The notes below the pieces were generated by a model. It did not search any database, had not been told where the DNA came from, and saw only the letters and a list, made by a program, of their open reading frames with translations. Shown here piece by piece: positions 53,296-62,782 of a stretch of DNA of 64,000 nucleotides (the first letter of the stretch is position 1; each line of letters opens with the position of its first letter). The stretch comes from Kushneria phosphatilytica. GTDB taxonomy: Bacteria > Pseudomonadota > Gammaproteobacteria > Pseudomonadales > Halomonadaceae. The stretch is from assembly GCF_008247605.1 (NCBI RefSeq), contig NZ_CP043420.1, positions 2,480,001 to 2,544,000 of the forward strand. Direction: 5' to 3'. The position numbers and the translations under genes are program-made.

Positions 53296-55764
53296 TCAGG
53301 CAAGTTTCACATGGCATCTGCCCTGGGGATCCAGTAGACCGGGCCTGCCAAAGAAGTAGCCCTGCAGATGTGAGCACCCTTCACGCTGCAACAGCGTCGC
53401 CTGCTCGACCCGTTCTACCCCTTCGGCTGTCGTTTCAATGTCCAGACTACGACTCATGCTGGTAATCGCTCGCACAATGGCCAGCGCCTCCCGGCTTTCA
53501 CAAACTTCGTTGATGAAACTCTTGTCGATCTTGATCTTGTCGAAGGGGAAGGTACGCAGATACCGCAGCGATGAATAGCCGGTACCGAAATCATCCAGCA
53601 CGATACGCACCCCGAGCTGCTTGAGCTGTCTCAGGGTTTCGAGATTGCGCTGGGTTTCATCCAGCAGTACGGACTCGGTGATTTCCAGTTCAAGACGGGC
53701 CGAAGGGAGCCCCGATGCTTCAAGTGCCCCGGAAACCCGTTCTACCAGATTACGACGAGCGAACTGGATGGGTGACAGATTGACCGATACCACCTGCTCG
53801 ACCGGCCATTGCATGGCCGCCCGGCATGCCTCGGTCAGCACCCACGTCCCGATTTCGTGAATCAGGCCGGTCTCTTCGGCAATGGGGATGAATTGCAGCG
53901 GAGGGATCAACCCTTTTGTTGGATGATGCCAACGTAAAAGTGCTTCGTATCCCGAAAGGTCCATACTCGCAGAGCGTCTGATCGGCTGATAGTAAAGCAG
54001 CAGCTCATTGTTGCTCATTGCCTGACGCAGATCAGTCTCGATATCCAGCCGATGACGTGCCATTTCCTCCATCCTTGGCGAGAAGAACTCGTACTGATTT
54101 CTGCCATTGCGCTTGGCTTCATACAGCGCCAGGTCGGCCTGTCGGAAGAGTTGTTCCGCACTCGCCGCGGGCATGGAAGAAAGCGCGATGCCAATGCTGA
54201 CGCCGGTCTGAATCTGGTGGCCATTGATCAGAAACGGGGCGCGACTGATGCTCACCAACCGACAAGCGATGTCCTCTATTTCCTCGTGACGCTGGCAGGC
54301 AGGCACCACTACTGCAAATTCATCACCCCCGATCCGGGCCAGTGTTGCACTGGCGTGCAGCGCTTCACCCAGCCGGCCGGCAAGCTGACCGAGCAATTCG
54401 TCGCCGGCCTGATGGCCCAGTACGTCATTGACATCCTTGAAGTTATCAAGATCAAGCAGCAATGTGCCCACCAGCTGCCCGCTATCCCCCGCCTGGCGCA
54501 GGGCGTAACTGAGCCGTTCGCCGAACAGCAGCCGGTTCGGCAGATTGGTCAGCGCATCATGATGCGCCATGTGTCGGATCAGCTCATTGGCAGCGTGCTC
54601 TTCGGTCACGTCCTCGATCAGAAACATCAGGTTATCGGAGTAGCGATCTTCCTGCTGCAGCACCAGAGTCCGACACTTCAACCGGCTTTTGCCTTCCTCG
54701 GTCTGCAGGGTAATTTCCGTCTCCGCTGGGTGATCGGTCATCAGGACCTTGCCGGCCTCCCCGTCAAGATGCGCCAGAATCCGTTCAGGCGATAATCTTT
54801 CACCAAAAGGGCAGGAAGAATGCTGACGACTCTCGGCACTTTCACCATGGTTGCTCAACAATACCCTGCCACTGGTCCTGTCCTGAACGATGACCCAAGT
54901 CGGAATGTTATCGATTACGGTATTCAAAAACGACGTCAGCGTTCGCAGCTCACCATTGCGCTGTTCGGTCTGCTCCCGAGCTCTGACAAGCTCATCCTCG
55001 TATTGCTTGCGCTCGGTCATGTCCCGGGTGATTTTGGTAAAACCGATCAGCTCCCCCCGGTCATGAATGACGTCGATCACCACGCTGGCCCAGAAGGCAC
55101 GGCCATCGCGTCGCACCCGCCAGCCCTCGGCCTGATAACGGCCCTCACGTCGGACAATTTCCAACTCTCGCTCGGGCACATCAGCCAGGCGGTCCTCATC
55201 GGTATAGAAGCAGGAAAAGTGATGGCCAATGATTTCATCGCTGGTGTAGCCCTTGATGGCTTCCGCACCTGCATTCCAGTTCGCCACGGTACCATCACCA
55301 TTAAGCATATAGATGGCGTAGTCGGTTACCCCCTCGACCAGTAGACGAAACCGTCGCTCCTGTTCGAGGCGCTGCTGCTCCAGACGTCGCGGCTCACTAC
55401 GATCACGGGTGACCTTGGCAAAGCCGATCAGCTCACCCTGTTCATGAATCGCATCGATCACCACGCTGGCCCAGAAGGCACAGCCATCCTGGCGTATGCG
55501 CCAACCTTCGGATTCATAACGACCTTCCCTTCGGGCGATCGCCAGTTCTCGCTCGGGAAGACCGGTCCGGCGCTCATCTTCACTGTAGAAACAGGCAAAA
55601 CTGTGACCGACAATCTCCTCGCGGCGATAGCCCATGAGAAGTTCAGCCCCCGTATTCCAACTGATAATGCGCCCCGCCGGATCCAGCATGCAGATCGCAT
55701 AGTCGGTAATATTGTCTACCAGTTGCCGGTAGGACGGCTCGTTATTGCCCAACATGGCTTTCAT
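53296..55764 (-). CDS. PAS-PAS-GGDEF-EAL cyclic-di-GMP signalling protein
   Basis: 822 residues from MKAMLGNNEPSYRQLVDN; Met codons at 55755, 55827 and 55890 are alternatives. Two similar PAS domains (about 10-125 and 135-250, each with SxxCFYxxxDR and GWRxRRDG-type segments) are followed by a third sensor-like part (about 280-400). The GGDEF domain has an intact GGDEF near residue 478. The EAL domain has YEALLRWHHP (near 606), NLSPIQF, ELEITES, DDFGTGYSSL and AEGVE, so both activities may be intact. It would tune c-di-GMP in response to a small ligand or redox state. It stands alone. Confidence 0.92.
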   Translation of the reverse strand: MKAMLGNNEPSYRQLVDNITDYAICMLDPAGRIISWNTGAELLMGYRREEIVGHSFACFYSEDERRTGLPERELAIARREGRYESEGWRIRQDGCAFWASVVIDAIHEQGELIGFAKVTRDRSEPRRLEQQRLEQERRFRLLVEGVTDYAIYMLNGDGTVANWNAGAEAIKGYTSDEIIGHHFSCFYTDEDRLADVPERELEIVRREGRYQAEGWRVRRDGRAFWASVVIDVIHDRGELIGFTKITRDMTERKQYEDELVRAREQTEQRNGELRTLTSFLNTVIDNIPTWVIVQDRTSGRVLLSNHGESAESRQHSSCPFGERLSPERILAHLDGEAGKVLMTDHPAETEITLQTEEGKSRLKCRTLVLQQEDRYSDNLMFLIEDVTEEHAANELIRHMAHHDALTNLPNRLLFGERLSYALRQAGDSGQLVGTLLLDLDNFKDVNDVLGHQAGDELLGQLAGRLGEALHASATLARIGGDEFAVVVPACQRHEEIEDIACRLVSISRAPFLINGHQIQTGVSIGIALSSMPAASAEQLFRQADLALYEAKRNGRNQYEFFSPRMEEMARHRLDIETDLRQAMSNNELLLYYQPIRRSASMDLSGYEALLRWHHPTKGLIPPLQFIPIAEETGLIHEIGTWVLTEACRAAMQWPVEQVVSVNLSPIQFARRNLVERVSGALEASGLPSARLELEITESVLLDETQRNLETLRQLKQLGVRIVLDDFGTGYSSLRYLRTFPFDKIKIDKSFINEVCESREALAIVRAITSMSRSLDIETTAEGVERVEQATLLQREGCSHLQGYFFGRPGLLDPQGRCHVKLA

Positions 55765-56013
55765 TCCCTCACAATCCGATGCGCCCGTTGGATTTGAAGG
55801 TGCACCCAAATGCCTTTTATTCCTCATTGCCTCCGATATCGACCGCCAACACAGCATTCTTGACCACAGGGATATATTCCCTTCGCCCAAGGTATAAGCC
55901 GGGTGCCTGTCAGGGCTCTGTTAAGGTACCTGCGATCCATCATGCCTTCTTCTGCTGACTGTGCCGGCACTCTGCACGGTTGCGCTGTCACCCAGTAATC
56001 GGAAATCAGCTCC

Positions 56014-57447
56014 ATGGCACCGAGTACCAATGAGATCGTCGAACAATTGACGGCCCTGCTGGGCAGCAAGGGGGTGCTGCAAAACGCAGCAGATACGGGT
56101 CGCTACGTAGAAGACTGGGCCGGTCATCGTCGCGGTCAGCCCCTGGTGGTCGCCCGTCCGGCCACCACCGAGGAAGTCGCCGCCGTGGTGCGTTTTTGCC
56201 ATGTCAACGGCCTGCGCATGGCCCCTCAGGGCGGCCATACCGGGCTTGTGGATGGCGCGCTACCCGCGGAAACGAACGATGAAGTCATCATCAGCCTGGA
56301 GAGGCTGAATCGCATCCATGCCATCGACCCGGTCAGTTTCACCATGGAGGTGGATGGCGGTTGCATACTGGAAGACATCAAGCAGGCTGCCCAACGAGAG
56401 CAATGCTTCTTCCCGCTGGCCTTCGCCGCCCAGGGGAGCTGTCAGATCGGAGGTAATATAGCCACCAATGCCGGCGGCCTGAACGTACTGCGTTATGGCG
56501 TGACGCGCGAGCTGGTACTGGGCCTTGAGGTGGTACTTCCCGATGGACGCATCTGGAATGGTCTGAAGGCACTGCGCAAGGACAATCGAGGCTACAATCT
56601 CAAGCAACTGTTCATTGGCAGTGAAGGTACTCTGGGTATCATTACCCGCGCCGTGCTGAAGCTTTTTCCCGAACCCGAACATACCTCAACCGCCTTGCTG
56701 GCAGTGCCCTCCGTGGAAGCGGCTGTGCAATTGTACGGCATGGCGCGACGAGGCTGCAGCGATCTGCTATCGGCGTTCGAACTTATTCCACGAGCCTGTC
56801 TGGAACTGGCTTTCGAAGCCGCCAGCCAGCTAAGCGACCCGCTGGCGTGCGCCTATCCCTACTACGTGCTTATGGAAGCCTCCGCTACAGGCCCGGTCGA
56901 TCTCGACACCATGGTCGAGCAACTGGTCGAAAACGCCATGGAGGCGTCGCTGGTGCTCGATGGCGTACTGGCTTCCAGTGCCGCTCAGGCCGAGCGCCTC
57001 TGGCTGATCCGCGAGAGCATGCTGGAGGGACAGCGCGCCCGTGGCCATCATCTGCGTACCGATATCGCTGTCCCGCTCTCTCGTCTCGCCGCTTTTGTTG
57101 AAGAAACCACGGCAGCGGTCGAGCAGGCTTCGCCGGAATCGTCAGTGCTGGTTTACGGCCACATCGGTGATGGCAATCTGCATTACAATATCCTGCCGCC
57201 GCCGGCACTGGATGACACTGCCAAAACCAGACTCCTGCATGAGCTCGAGGAGATCATCTTTACCGTGCTGGACCGCTTTGATGGCAGCATCAGCGCTGAA
57301 CATGGCATCGGCCGGCTCAAGCAGGCCGCCTGGCTCAGGCGCACGTCAAACGATGAACTCGCCCTGCTGGCCGGTATCAAGGCGACCTTTGATCCTGATC
57401 AACTGTTAACCGTCGGCCGCATTCTGCCCGCGCCCGACATCCGCTGA
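56014..57447 (+). CDS. FAD-linked D-2-hydroxyacid dehydrogenase (D-lactate/2-hydroxyglutarate type)
   Basis: 477 residues. The FAD_binding_4 half has QGGHTGLVDGALP, IGGNIATNAGGLNVLRYG and LFIGSEGTLGIIT. The C-terminal FAD-oxidase half has YGHIGDGNLHYNI and SAEHGIGRLK, which carry substrate- and metal-binding His residues. This family (GlcD/Dld2/D2HGDH) passes electrons to quinone or cytochrome. The substrate is not decided by sequence. It stands between the c-di-GMP protein and a deoxynucleoside kinase, without a shared function. Confidence 0.9.
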   Translation: MAPSTNEIVEQLTALLGSKGVLQNAADTGRYVEDWAGHRRGQPLVVARPATTEEVAAVVRFCHVNGLRMAPQGGHTGLVDGALPAETNDEVIISLERLNRIHAIDPVSFTMEVDGGCILEDIKQAAQREQCFFPLAFAAQGSCQIGGNIATNAGGLNVLRYGVTRELVLGLEVVLPDGRIWNGLKALRKDNRGYNLKQLFIGSEGTLGIITRAVLKLFPEPEHTSTALLAVPSVEAAVQLYGMARRGCSDLLSAFELIPRACLELAFEAASQLSDPLACAYPYYVLMEASATGPVDLDTMVEQLVENAMEASLVLDGVLASSAAQAERLWLIRESMLEGQRARGHHLRTDIAVPLSRLAAFVEETTAAVEQASPESSVLVYGHIGDGNLHYNILPPPALDDTAKTRLLHELEEIIFTVLDRFDGSISAEHGIGRLKQAAWLRRTSNDELALLAGIKATFDPDQLLTVGRILPAPDIR

Positions 57448-57532
57448 AACAGAGCATTGACATACCGCCGGTTCCTTTCCACGTCAGTGAAAGGATCGGC
57501 CTTGCCATGCGTTGCAGCAGGACAGTGCCACC

Positions 57533-58132
57533 ATGCTGATTGCCTTTGAGGGCCCCATAGGCGCCGGCAAGACCACGCTGGCCCGGCAACTGGCTGATCA
57601 TCTCGGTCAGAGCACCCGACTGCTGCTCGAAGATTTCGCCGGCAATGCCTTTCTGAGCGACTTCCATATCCAGGCCGAACGCTGGGCGCTGCCAACCCAG
57701 CTGGAATTTTTGATCTCACGCCATGAGCAGTTATGTCTGCCCGATGCCGATCCAGACGCCATCATCATCGCCGACCATACCCTGATGAAGGATCGGATAT
57801 TTGCCGAGCTGCTGCTCGATGGGCGGGAACTGGCGCTTTATGAGCGCATTGCTCAAGCTCTGGACAATGGGTATCCCACGCCGGATGTCCTGGTCTATCT
57901 CGACGCCCCTACCCCAGTTCTGCTGGAACGGATCGCACAACGCGGACGCACGTTCGAACAAAACATCAGCGGTGATTATCTGGACGCGTTGCGGCAGGCC
58001 TATTCACGCTATCTCGATGCTCCTGAAACGTCGATTCTCGTAGTACGACAGGACACCTCTTCGATACCTCTGAATGCTGCCGATGAGACAAGGCGTTTAT
58101 GGCAACGCATCCGGCACGTTGTCGGTCACTGA
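57533..58132 (+). CDS. Deoxynucleoside kinase family protein
   Basis: 199 residues from the ATG before LIAFEGPIGAGKTT; a TTG eight codons earlier is possible. The P-loop GPIGAGKTT is at residues 6-14, EDFAGNAFLSDFH carries the catalytic Glu and substrate-side residues, and IADHTLMKDRIFA follows. This is the dCK/dGK-like family that phosphorylates deoxynucleosides for salvage. The lid segment includes RIAQRGRTFEQNI. It follows the dehydrogenase by 85 bases and may be co-transcribed. Specificity is not predictable. Confidence 0.85.
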   Translation: MLIAFEGPIGAGKTTLARQLADHLGQSTRLLLEDFAGNAFLSDFHIQAERWALPTQLEFLISRHEQLCLPDADPDAIIIADHTLMKDRIFAELLLDGRELALYERIAQALDNGYPTPDVLVYLDAPTPVLLERIAQRGRTFEQNISGDYLDALRQAYSRYLDAPETSILVVRQDTSSIPLNAADETRRLWQRIRHVVGH

Positions 58133-58230
58133 AATTTCTCGCCTGCTTTAATCGGTTCGCCCAAGCCGGTGCCTTTCAAGTCAGCACCCCATGACGCACC
58201 GCATTCACAAACGGTACAAGCTCTCATTTC

Positions 58231-58271
58231 TTGACGGTGTAACCCAATCTGTTTATTTTAACCATGGTTTA
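58231..58271 (+). promoter_or_regulatory. Predicted mntH promoter with overlapping palindrome
   Basis: TTGACG (58231-58236), a 17-base spacer and TATTTT (58254-58259) form a good sigma-70 promoter. The palindrome TAACCATGGTTTA (58259-58271) overlaps its downstream edge, as a repressor site would. It is not a TTGAT dyad. A manganese- or iron-responsive repressor is a reasonable guess only. Confidence 0.5.
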
Positions 58272-58422
58272 ACATCATAATCATGGGAACATTCCGCATC
58301 ATTCACGTTCTGAGCATGCAAGGAGCCGGCAGTGCAAGCACGGGAACACCCGGATCTCACGCGCACACTGACTGACCGGAACGCTGCGTCGATCATCGAC
58401 TCAACGCCAGAGGAGCGCCGGA

Positions 58423-59718
58423 GTGAGTAGTCACCAGAGCGAAACACTTGATCCCCTGCCCGGCGAGGCTGCCACCATTCAGGCCGCACAGGCGGCGCTG
58501 GAAGGTCGACAGCGAGGCATCAGACGCTTGCTGCCGTTTCTGGGGCCAGCATTCATTGCGGCCGTGGCTTATATCGACCCCGGCAATTTCGCGACCAACA
58601 TTCAGGCCGGCTCGACCTATGGTTACATGCTGCTGTGGGTCGTACTGGTCTCCAATCTGATGGCGATTCTGATTCAGTCGATGTCAGCCAAGCTCGGCAT
58701 TGCCACCGGACGCAACGTTCCGGAAGTATGCCGTGAGCGCTTCTCGCGTCCTGTTACCATCGGGCTCTGGATTCAGGCAGAAATCATTGCCATCGCCACC
58801 GATCTGGCGGAATTCATTGGTGGTGCCCTGGGACTCTATCTGCTGTTCGGTATCCCGCTGTTTCCGGCGGCCGTCATTACCGGGATCTTCTCCTTTGCCC
58901 TGCTGGAATTGCAGCGCCGCGGCTTTCGGCCACTCGAAGCAGGCATTACCGCAATGGTCGGTATTGTGGTGGTCTCCTTCGCCTATGAAGTCGTCATTGC
59001 CCGTCCCGATGGCAGTGCCCTGCTGGCGGGCCTGACCACGCCACGTTTCGAGGGCACCGACAGTGTTCTACTGGCGGCCGGCATTCTCGGGGCGACCGTC
59101 ATGCCGCATGTCATCTATCTGCACTCCGCCCTGACCCAGCGTCGAGTGGTAGGGCGCAGTGAAGATGAAAGAAAGCGCATCTTTCGTTTCGAATTCATCG
59201 ACATCCTCATCGCCATGGGGGTAGCCGGTCTCATCAATGGCGCCATGCTGGTGATGGCAGCCGGCCTGTTCTTTGGCAGTGACGTCACCATTTCCACCCT
59301 CGAAGGCGCCTTCGCTCATCTGGATGACAAGGTCGGTCCACTGGCTGCCATCCTCTTCGGTGTCGGTCTGCTGGCCAGCGGTTTCTCGAGCTCTTCGGTG
59401 GGCACCATGAGTGGCCAGATCGTCATGCAGGGGTTCATCAACCGACGCATTCCGATCTTTCTGCGTCGTCTGATTACCATGGGCCCGCCATTGATTATTC
59501 TCGGCTTCGGGCTTGATCCGACTTCAGCACTGGTGCTCAGTCAGGTCATCCTGTCCTTCGGGATTCCGTTTGCCCTGATTCCCCTGCTGCTGTTCTGCTC
59601 CAATCGGGAACTGATGGGATCACTGGTCAATCATCGCCTCACCACGCTGCTCGCCTGGGCGATTGCCGCGATCATCATCACACTCAATGTGTTCCTGCTA
59701 GCCCGCACGCTCTTCTGA
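58423..59718 (+). CDS. mntH: NRAMP-family divalent metal transporter (Mn2+/H+)
   Basis: 431 residues, GTG start with GAGGAGC upstream. About eleven helices. Helix 1 has the metal-binding AYIDPGNFATNI, and helix 6 has ATVMPHVIYLHSAL, the two broken helices of NRAMP proteins. It imports Mn2+ (and other divalent ions) with protons. A 40-residue polar N-terminus precedes the first helix. A sigma-70 promoter with an overlapping palindrome lies about 160 bases upstream. It stands alone. Confidence 0.95.
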   Translation: MSSHQSETLDPLPGEAATIQAAQAALEGRQRGIRRLLPFLGPAFIAAVAYIDPGNFATNIQAGSTYGYMLLWVVLVSNLMAILIQSMSAKLGIATGRNVPEVCRERFSRPVTIGLWIQAEIIAIATDLAEFIGGALGLYLLFGIPLFPAAVITGIFSFALLELQRRGFRPLEAGITAMVGIVVVSFAYEVVIARPDGSALLAGLTTPRFEGTDSVLLAAGILGATVMPHVIYLHSALTQRRVVGRSEDERKRIFRFEFIDILIAMGVAGLINGAMLVMAAGLFFGSDVTISTLEGAFAHLDDKVGPLAAILFGVGLLASGFSSSSVGTMSGQIVMQGFINRRIPIFLRRLITMGPPLIILGFGLDPTSALVLSQVILSFGIPFALIPLLLFCSNRELMGSLVNHRLTTLLAWAIAAIIITLNVFLLARTLF

Positions 59719-59733
59719 TACCGACCCGGCCCG

Positions 59734-59754
59734 GGGCCACTGTACAGGTGGCCC
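59734..59754 (+). terminator. GC-rich hairpin after mntH
   Basis: GGGCCAC and GTGGCCC pair perfectly around TGTACAG, 16 bases after the stop. There is no T run, so termination is uncertain. Confidence 0.4.
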
Positions 59755-59845
59755 TGACAGTCACTGCGACATCCCACCACTCAGCTTTTCCCTTTTGCTG
59801 CCGATAACCCGGCGACGCCGTAAGCAATAACAGGGGCAAGGCACC

Positions 59846-61603
59846 ATGAAGTGGCTGGAAAACATGACGGTCAGGGTAAGCTGGACACTGGTTCTACTGG
59901 TTTTCTTTGCGCTGGTACTGGGCGTCAGCGCACTGGGACTCTATACGCTGAATTACAGCAACGGTTCGCTGGATCGCCTGCACCAGGTCAATGTGCGTCA
60001 GCAGACCCTGCTTGATCGAATCAACACGAATCTGCTGGCCCTGCGACTGAACGTGGTCCAGCAGGACGATACGGCTGACCTGAACGATCAGCTCAACAGG
60101 ATTCGTCAGAATTTCGAGCGCTTCACGGCCCTCTCCTTCACGCAGGAGCAACTCACCAGCGTCAATCAGCTCAAGCAGGACTTTTCCCGGCTGGTCAACC
60201 AGGGCCTGATACCTCGCATCAGTGCCTTGCAAAATAACGTAGCTCAGGAAGACGAGGACGCCGGCCAACTACAAACACTGGGTGATGGCTTCATGCGTGA
60301 TGCCGAAGCCTTCATCAGTGCTGCGGAGGCATCGGGCGATACTCTTTACAAGGGCTTTCAGCAGCGGGTCACCCTGTTACAGGTCCTGATGATTGCCGCC
60401 ATCATCGCTGCCGTGGTCATCAGCCTGATTGTCATGTGGGGCGTCACGGTCAATGTCATCAATCCTCTCAAGCGTATTGTGGGGCACTTCGAGCGCATGG
60501 CCAGTGGTGATCTTTCCCCCGTACGCGAGCGCCACGGCAACAACGAAATCGGCAAGCTGTTCAGCGCCCTGTCACGGACCCAGAAAAGCCTGTCCGCGAC
60601 CGTGACCACGGTTCGAGCCAGCAGCGATCATATCAACAACGATGCTCGTACCATTGCCCGTGACAATATCGATTTGTCCTCGCGCACCGAACAGCAGGCA
60701 GCGTCACTGGAAGAGACCGCCGCCAGCATGGAGCAACTGACTTCCACGGTGCAGCAGAACGCCGACAACTCCCGCCAGGCCAGCCAGCTTGCCACACGAG
60801 CCAGCGAAACCGCGCAACGGGGTGGTGAGGTCATTGGCGAGGTCCGCGGCACCATGCAGGAAATTTCCAAAGGCGCGCATCAGATGGTGGACTTCATCGC
60901 CCTGATTGATTCCATCGCCTTTCAGACCAATCTGCTCGCCCTGAATGCCGCCGTGGAAGCCGCTCGTGCCGGCGAGCAGGGACGGGGATTTGCCGTAGTC
61001 GCCGGCGAAGTACGCGCCCTTGCCGGTCGTTCCAGCGAAGCGGCCCGGGAAATTCGCTCCCTGATCGACTCCTCCATCGAGCGTGTCGATAGCGGATCAG
61101 CCCTGGCCGATCAGGCCAATAGCACCATGAGCGAGATCGTCGAAGCCGTACAGCGTGCCACCGAACTCATGACCGAGATTGCCGCCGCGTCCGAGGAACA
61201 AAGCAGCGGGATCAGTCAGGTCAACCAGGCCGTTTCGCAAATCGACCAGGCGACCCAGCAAAATGCCGAACTGGTGCAGAATGCTGCTCAGGCAGCCCGC
61301 GAACTCGAGCATCAGGCCGAGGCACTGCGTGACTCCGTAGCCGTTTTTCAGCTGGAGAACCACAGTGCTCCGAGCCGACCACAACACGATACTTCCTTCG
61401 AACCCTCGGAAGGACAATCGCACGCCACTGCGATCCCCACATCCCCGAGCCACAAGACGGCAGAGCAGCGCAAACCGGAACACGTTTCCAGTCGCTCGGA
61501 ACCCGCTGTTAGAACCTCATCTTCCGAGCCTGCATCCTCGGCCTCGACCAAACCCGTGCGAACCACCACGACCAGTGATGAGGATGAGTGGGAGACCTTC
61601 TAA
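59846..61603 (+). CDS. Methyl-accepting chemotaxis protein with C-terminal CheR/CheB docking peptide
   Basis: 585 residues. TM1 (about 11-33), a four-helix-type periplasmic domain (34-170), TM2 (about 175-200), HAMP (about 200-250) and the signalling coiled coil with the hairpin tip [38 protein letters not shown] near residues 353-390. A long Ser/Pro/Thr/Glu-rich linker (about 505-575) ends in the pentapeptide EWETF, like the NWETF tether that recruits CheR and CheB in Tar and Tsr. The ligand is unknown. A strong terminator follows. Confidence 0.95.
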   Translation: MKWLENMTVRVSWTLVLLVFFALVLGVSALGLYTLNYSNGSLDRLHQVNVRQQTLLDRINTNLLALRLNVVQQDDTADLNDQLNRIRQNFERFTALSFTQEQLTSVNQLKQDFSRLVNQGLIPRISALQNNVAQEDEDAGQLQTLGDGFMRDAEAFISAAEASGDTLYKGFQQRVTLLQVLMIAAIIAAVVISLIVMWGVTVNVINPLKRIVGHFERMASGDLSPVRERHGNNEIGKLFSALSRTQKSLSATVTTVRASSDHINNDARTIARDNIDLSSRTEQQAASLEETAASMEQLTSTVQQNADNSRQASQLATRASETAQRGGEVIGEVRGTMQEISKGAHQMVDFIALIDSIAFQTNLLALNAAVEAARAGEQGRGFAVVAGEVRALAGRSSEAAREIRSLIDSSIERVDSGSALADQANSTMSEIVEAVQRATELMTEIAAASEEQSSGISQVNQAVSQIDQATQQNAELVQNAAQAARELEHQAEALRDSVAVFQLENHSAPSRPQHDTSFEPSEGQSHATAIPTSPSHKTAEQRKPEHVSSRSEPAVRTSSSEPASSASTKPVRTTTTSDEDEWETF

Positions 61604-61636
61604 CCCGGTGACATGACACAACCGGCCCACAATGAG

Positions 61637-61666
61637 ACAGCCGCCCTATCGGGTGGCTGTTTTTTT
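61637..61666 (+). terminator. Rho-independent terminator of the chemoreceptor gene
   Basis: ACAGCCGCCC pairs with GGGTGGCTGT (one G-U) around a TATC loop and is followed by TTTTTT. Confidence 0.85.
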
Positions 61667-61856
61667 CGCAGGGGCACATCACGCCTTTCCAACCACTACA
61701 AGGGATTGCACCGGCAATTTCTTCACCGAGGCTGTCATGGGCTCTTTTGCTGCTCTTCCCTGTTAGCAGCCGAATGCGGACAATAGTCCTTTAGCCAGGC
61801 CATCAGCACGACACCAGGCGACTCGGCGATGACTGTATCGGGAAAAGGAGCAATAC

Positions 61857-62051
61857 ATGAACAGTGGCGATGAGCTGGTCATCGGCCTCGATATGCTGCC
61901 CGAGATGGCAGATGTCGGCACCATCGTGCATCTTGAGCTGCCAGCCGACAGTGGAGGTCAGGCACCTGGCGGGCATTACGCACTGCTGGTACGCCAGCTG
62001 GGTCCCGAAGAGGCCCTCTGTGAAGTGCTGGCGATTGCCCCTACGCATTGA
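61857..62051 (+). CDS. Small hypothetical acidic protein, 64 residues
   Basis: An AAAGGAG ribosome site precedes the ATG by 7 bases. The sequence (MNSGDELVIGLDMLPEMADV, then TIVHLELPADSGG and HYALLVRQLGPEEALCEVLAI) is acidic and looks like a small beta-rich domain. I recognise no family. It stands alone 250 bases after the chemoreceptor terminator. Confidence 0.6.
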   Translation: MNSGDELVIGLDMLPEMADVGTIVHLELPADSGGQAPGGHYALLVRQLGPEEALCEVLAIAPTH

Positions 62052-62147
62052 AGTTCCGGCGCTTCGGGTCAGCGATTCGCCGAGACGGCCAGCCTCGAAC
62101 TATACTGACACCTGCTGACTATTCATCATCGCCGCAAGGAGGCAGCC

Positions 62148-62561
62148 ATGACGGAACAGAATCGCAACAATCAGCACGCCGAGGATATCGATCGGACCGA
62201 AGAGGCACTGGAGCCACGGGAAGATCAGCTTACGGCAACGGCAGAAGAGGTCGAGTCGCTGGCCGATCGTGCCGCTGAAGACTTCGATGGCACGGCCACC
62301 ACCCAGCCGGCCGAGGAATTGCCACAGGAGTTCGATTACGACGCTGAAGAAGCACTGATCGGTGATCTTGATCGGGATGAGGCAGAGCTGGCCCGCAAGG
62401 AAGCCGAGCTTGAAAACGAGCTGGAAGTGACGGGCGCCGACGAAGAAGGTGTGGAGGCCCACATCAAGGAGCTCGATTTCGAAGAAGCCCGGGGCGAGGA
62501 TGGCGTCGATCCGGAAGCCACCCGACCGGATAACCAGAGCCGGGATCCCGATTCAATCTGA
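62148..62561 (+). CDS. Small strongly acidic hypothetical protein
   Basis: 137 residues with AAGGAGG upstream. About a third of the residues are Asp or Glu and there are few hydrophobics, so it is likely disordered or coiled-coil (DRDEAELARKEAELENELEV). No domain is recognised. Such acid-rich proteins are common in halophiles and may be cytoplasmic. It is followed by a REP cluster. Confidence 0.65.
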   Translation: MTEQNRNNQHAEDIDRTEEALEPREDQLTATAEEVESLADRAAEDFDGTATTQPAEELPQEFDYDAEEALIGDLDRDEAELARKEAELENELEVTGADEEGVEAHIKELDFEEARGEDGVDPEATRPDNQSRDPDSI

Positions 62562-62594
62562 TCCACCATTGATAATGGTCGGTATTTGAAGCGC

Positions 62595-62747
62595 ATCGCG
62601 ACTGAAGTCGCTCCTACAACACCCTTTCTGCCACCGGTGACCATTTTCCTGCAGGTGCGGCCTCGGCATCACGACTGACGTCGCGCCTGCAACATCCTTT
62701 CTGTCACCGGTGGCTATCTACCTGTAGGAGCGGCTTCAGCCGCGATC
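62595..62747. repeat. Cluster of REP palindromes (BIME-like)
   Basis: Three REP-type units lie between the acidic protein and the second phosphoketolase: 62596-62617 (inverted), 62651-62690 (a palindromic pair) and 62724-62747 (GTAGGAGCGGCTTCAGCCGC). The spacer CCTTTCTGYCACCGGTG repeats with a 73-base period, so the block looks amplified. REP elements of this form occur widely in Pseudomonas and Halomonas genomes. Confidence 0.8.
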
Positions 62748-62782
62748 CTCCCTGGCTGAAACCACTTCCCCAATACCAGGGT

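Noticed and set aside
62595..62747. Possible CRISPR array
   Set aside because: Repeats are few, palindromic, in alternating orientation and of REP type; spacing is not that of repeat-spacer units.
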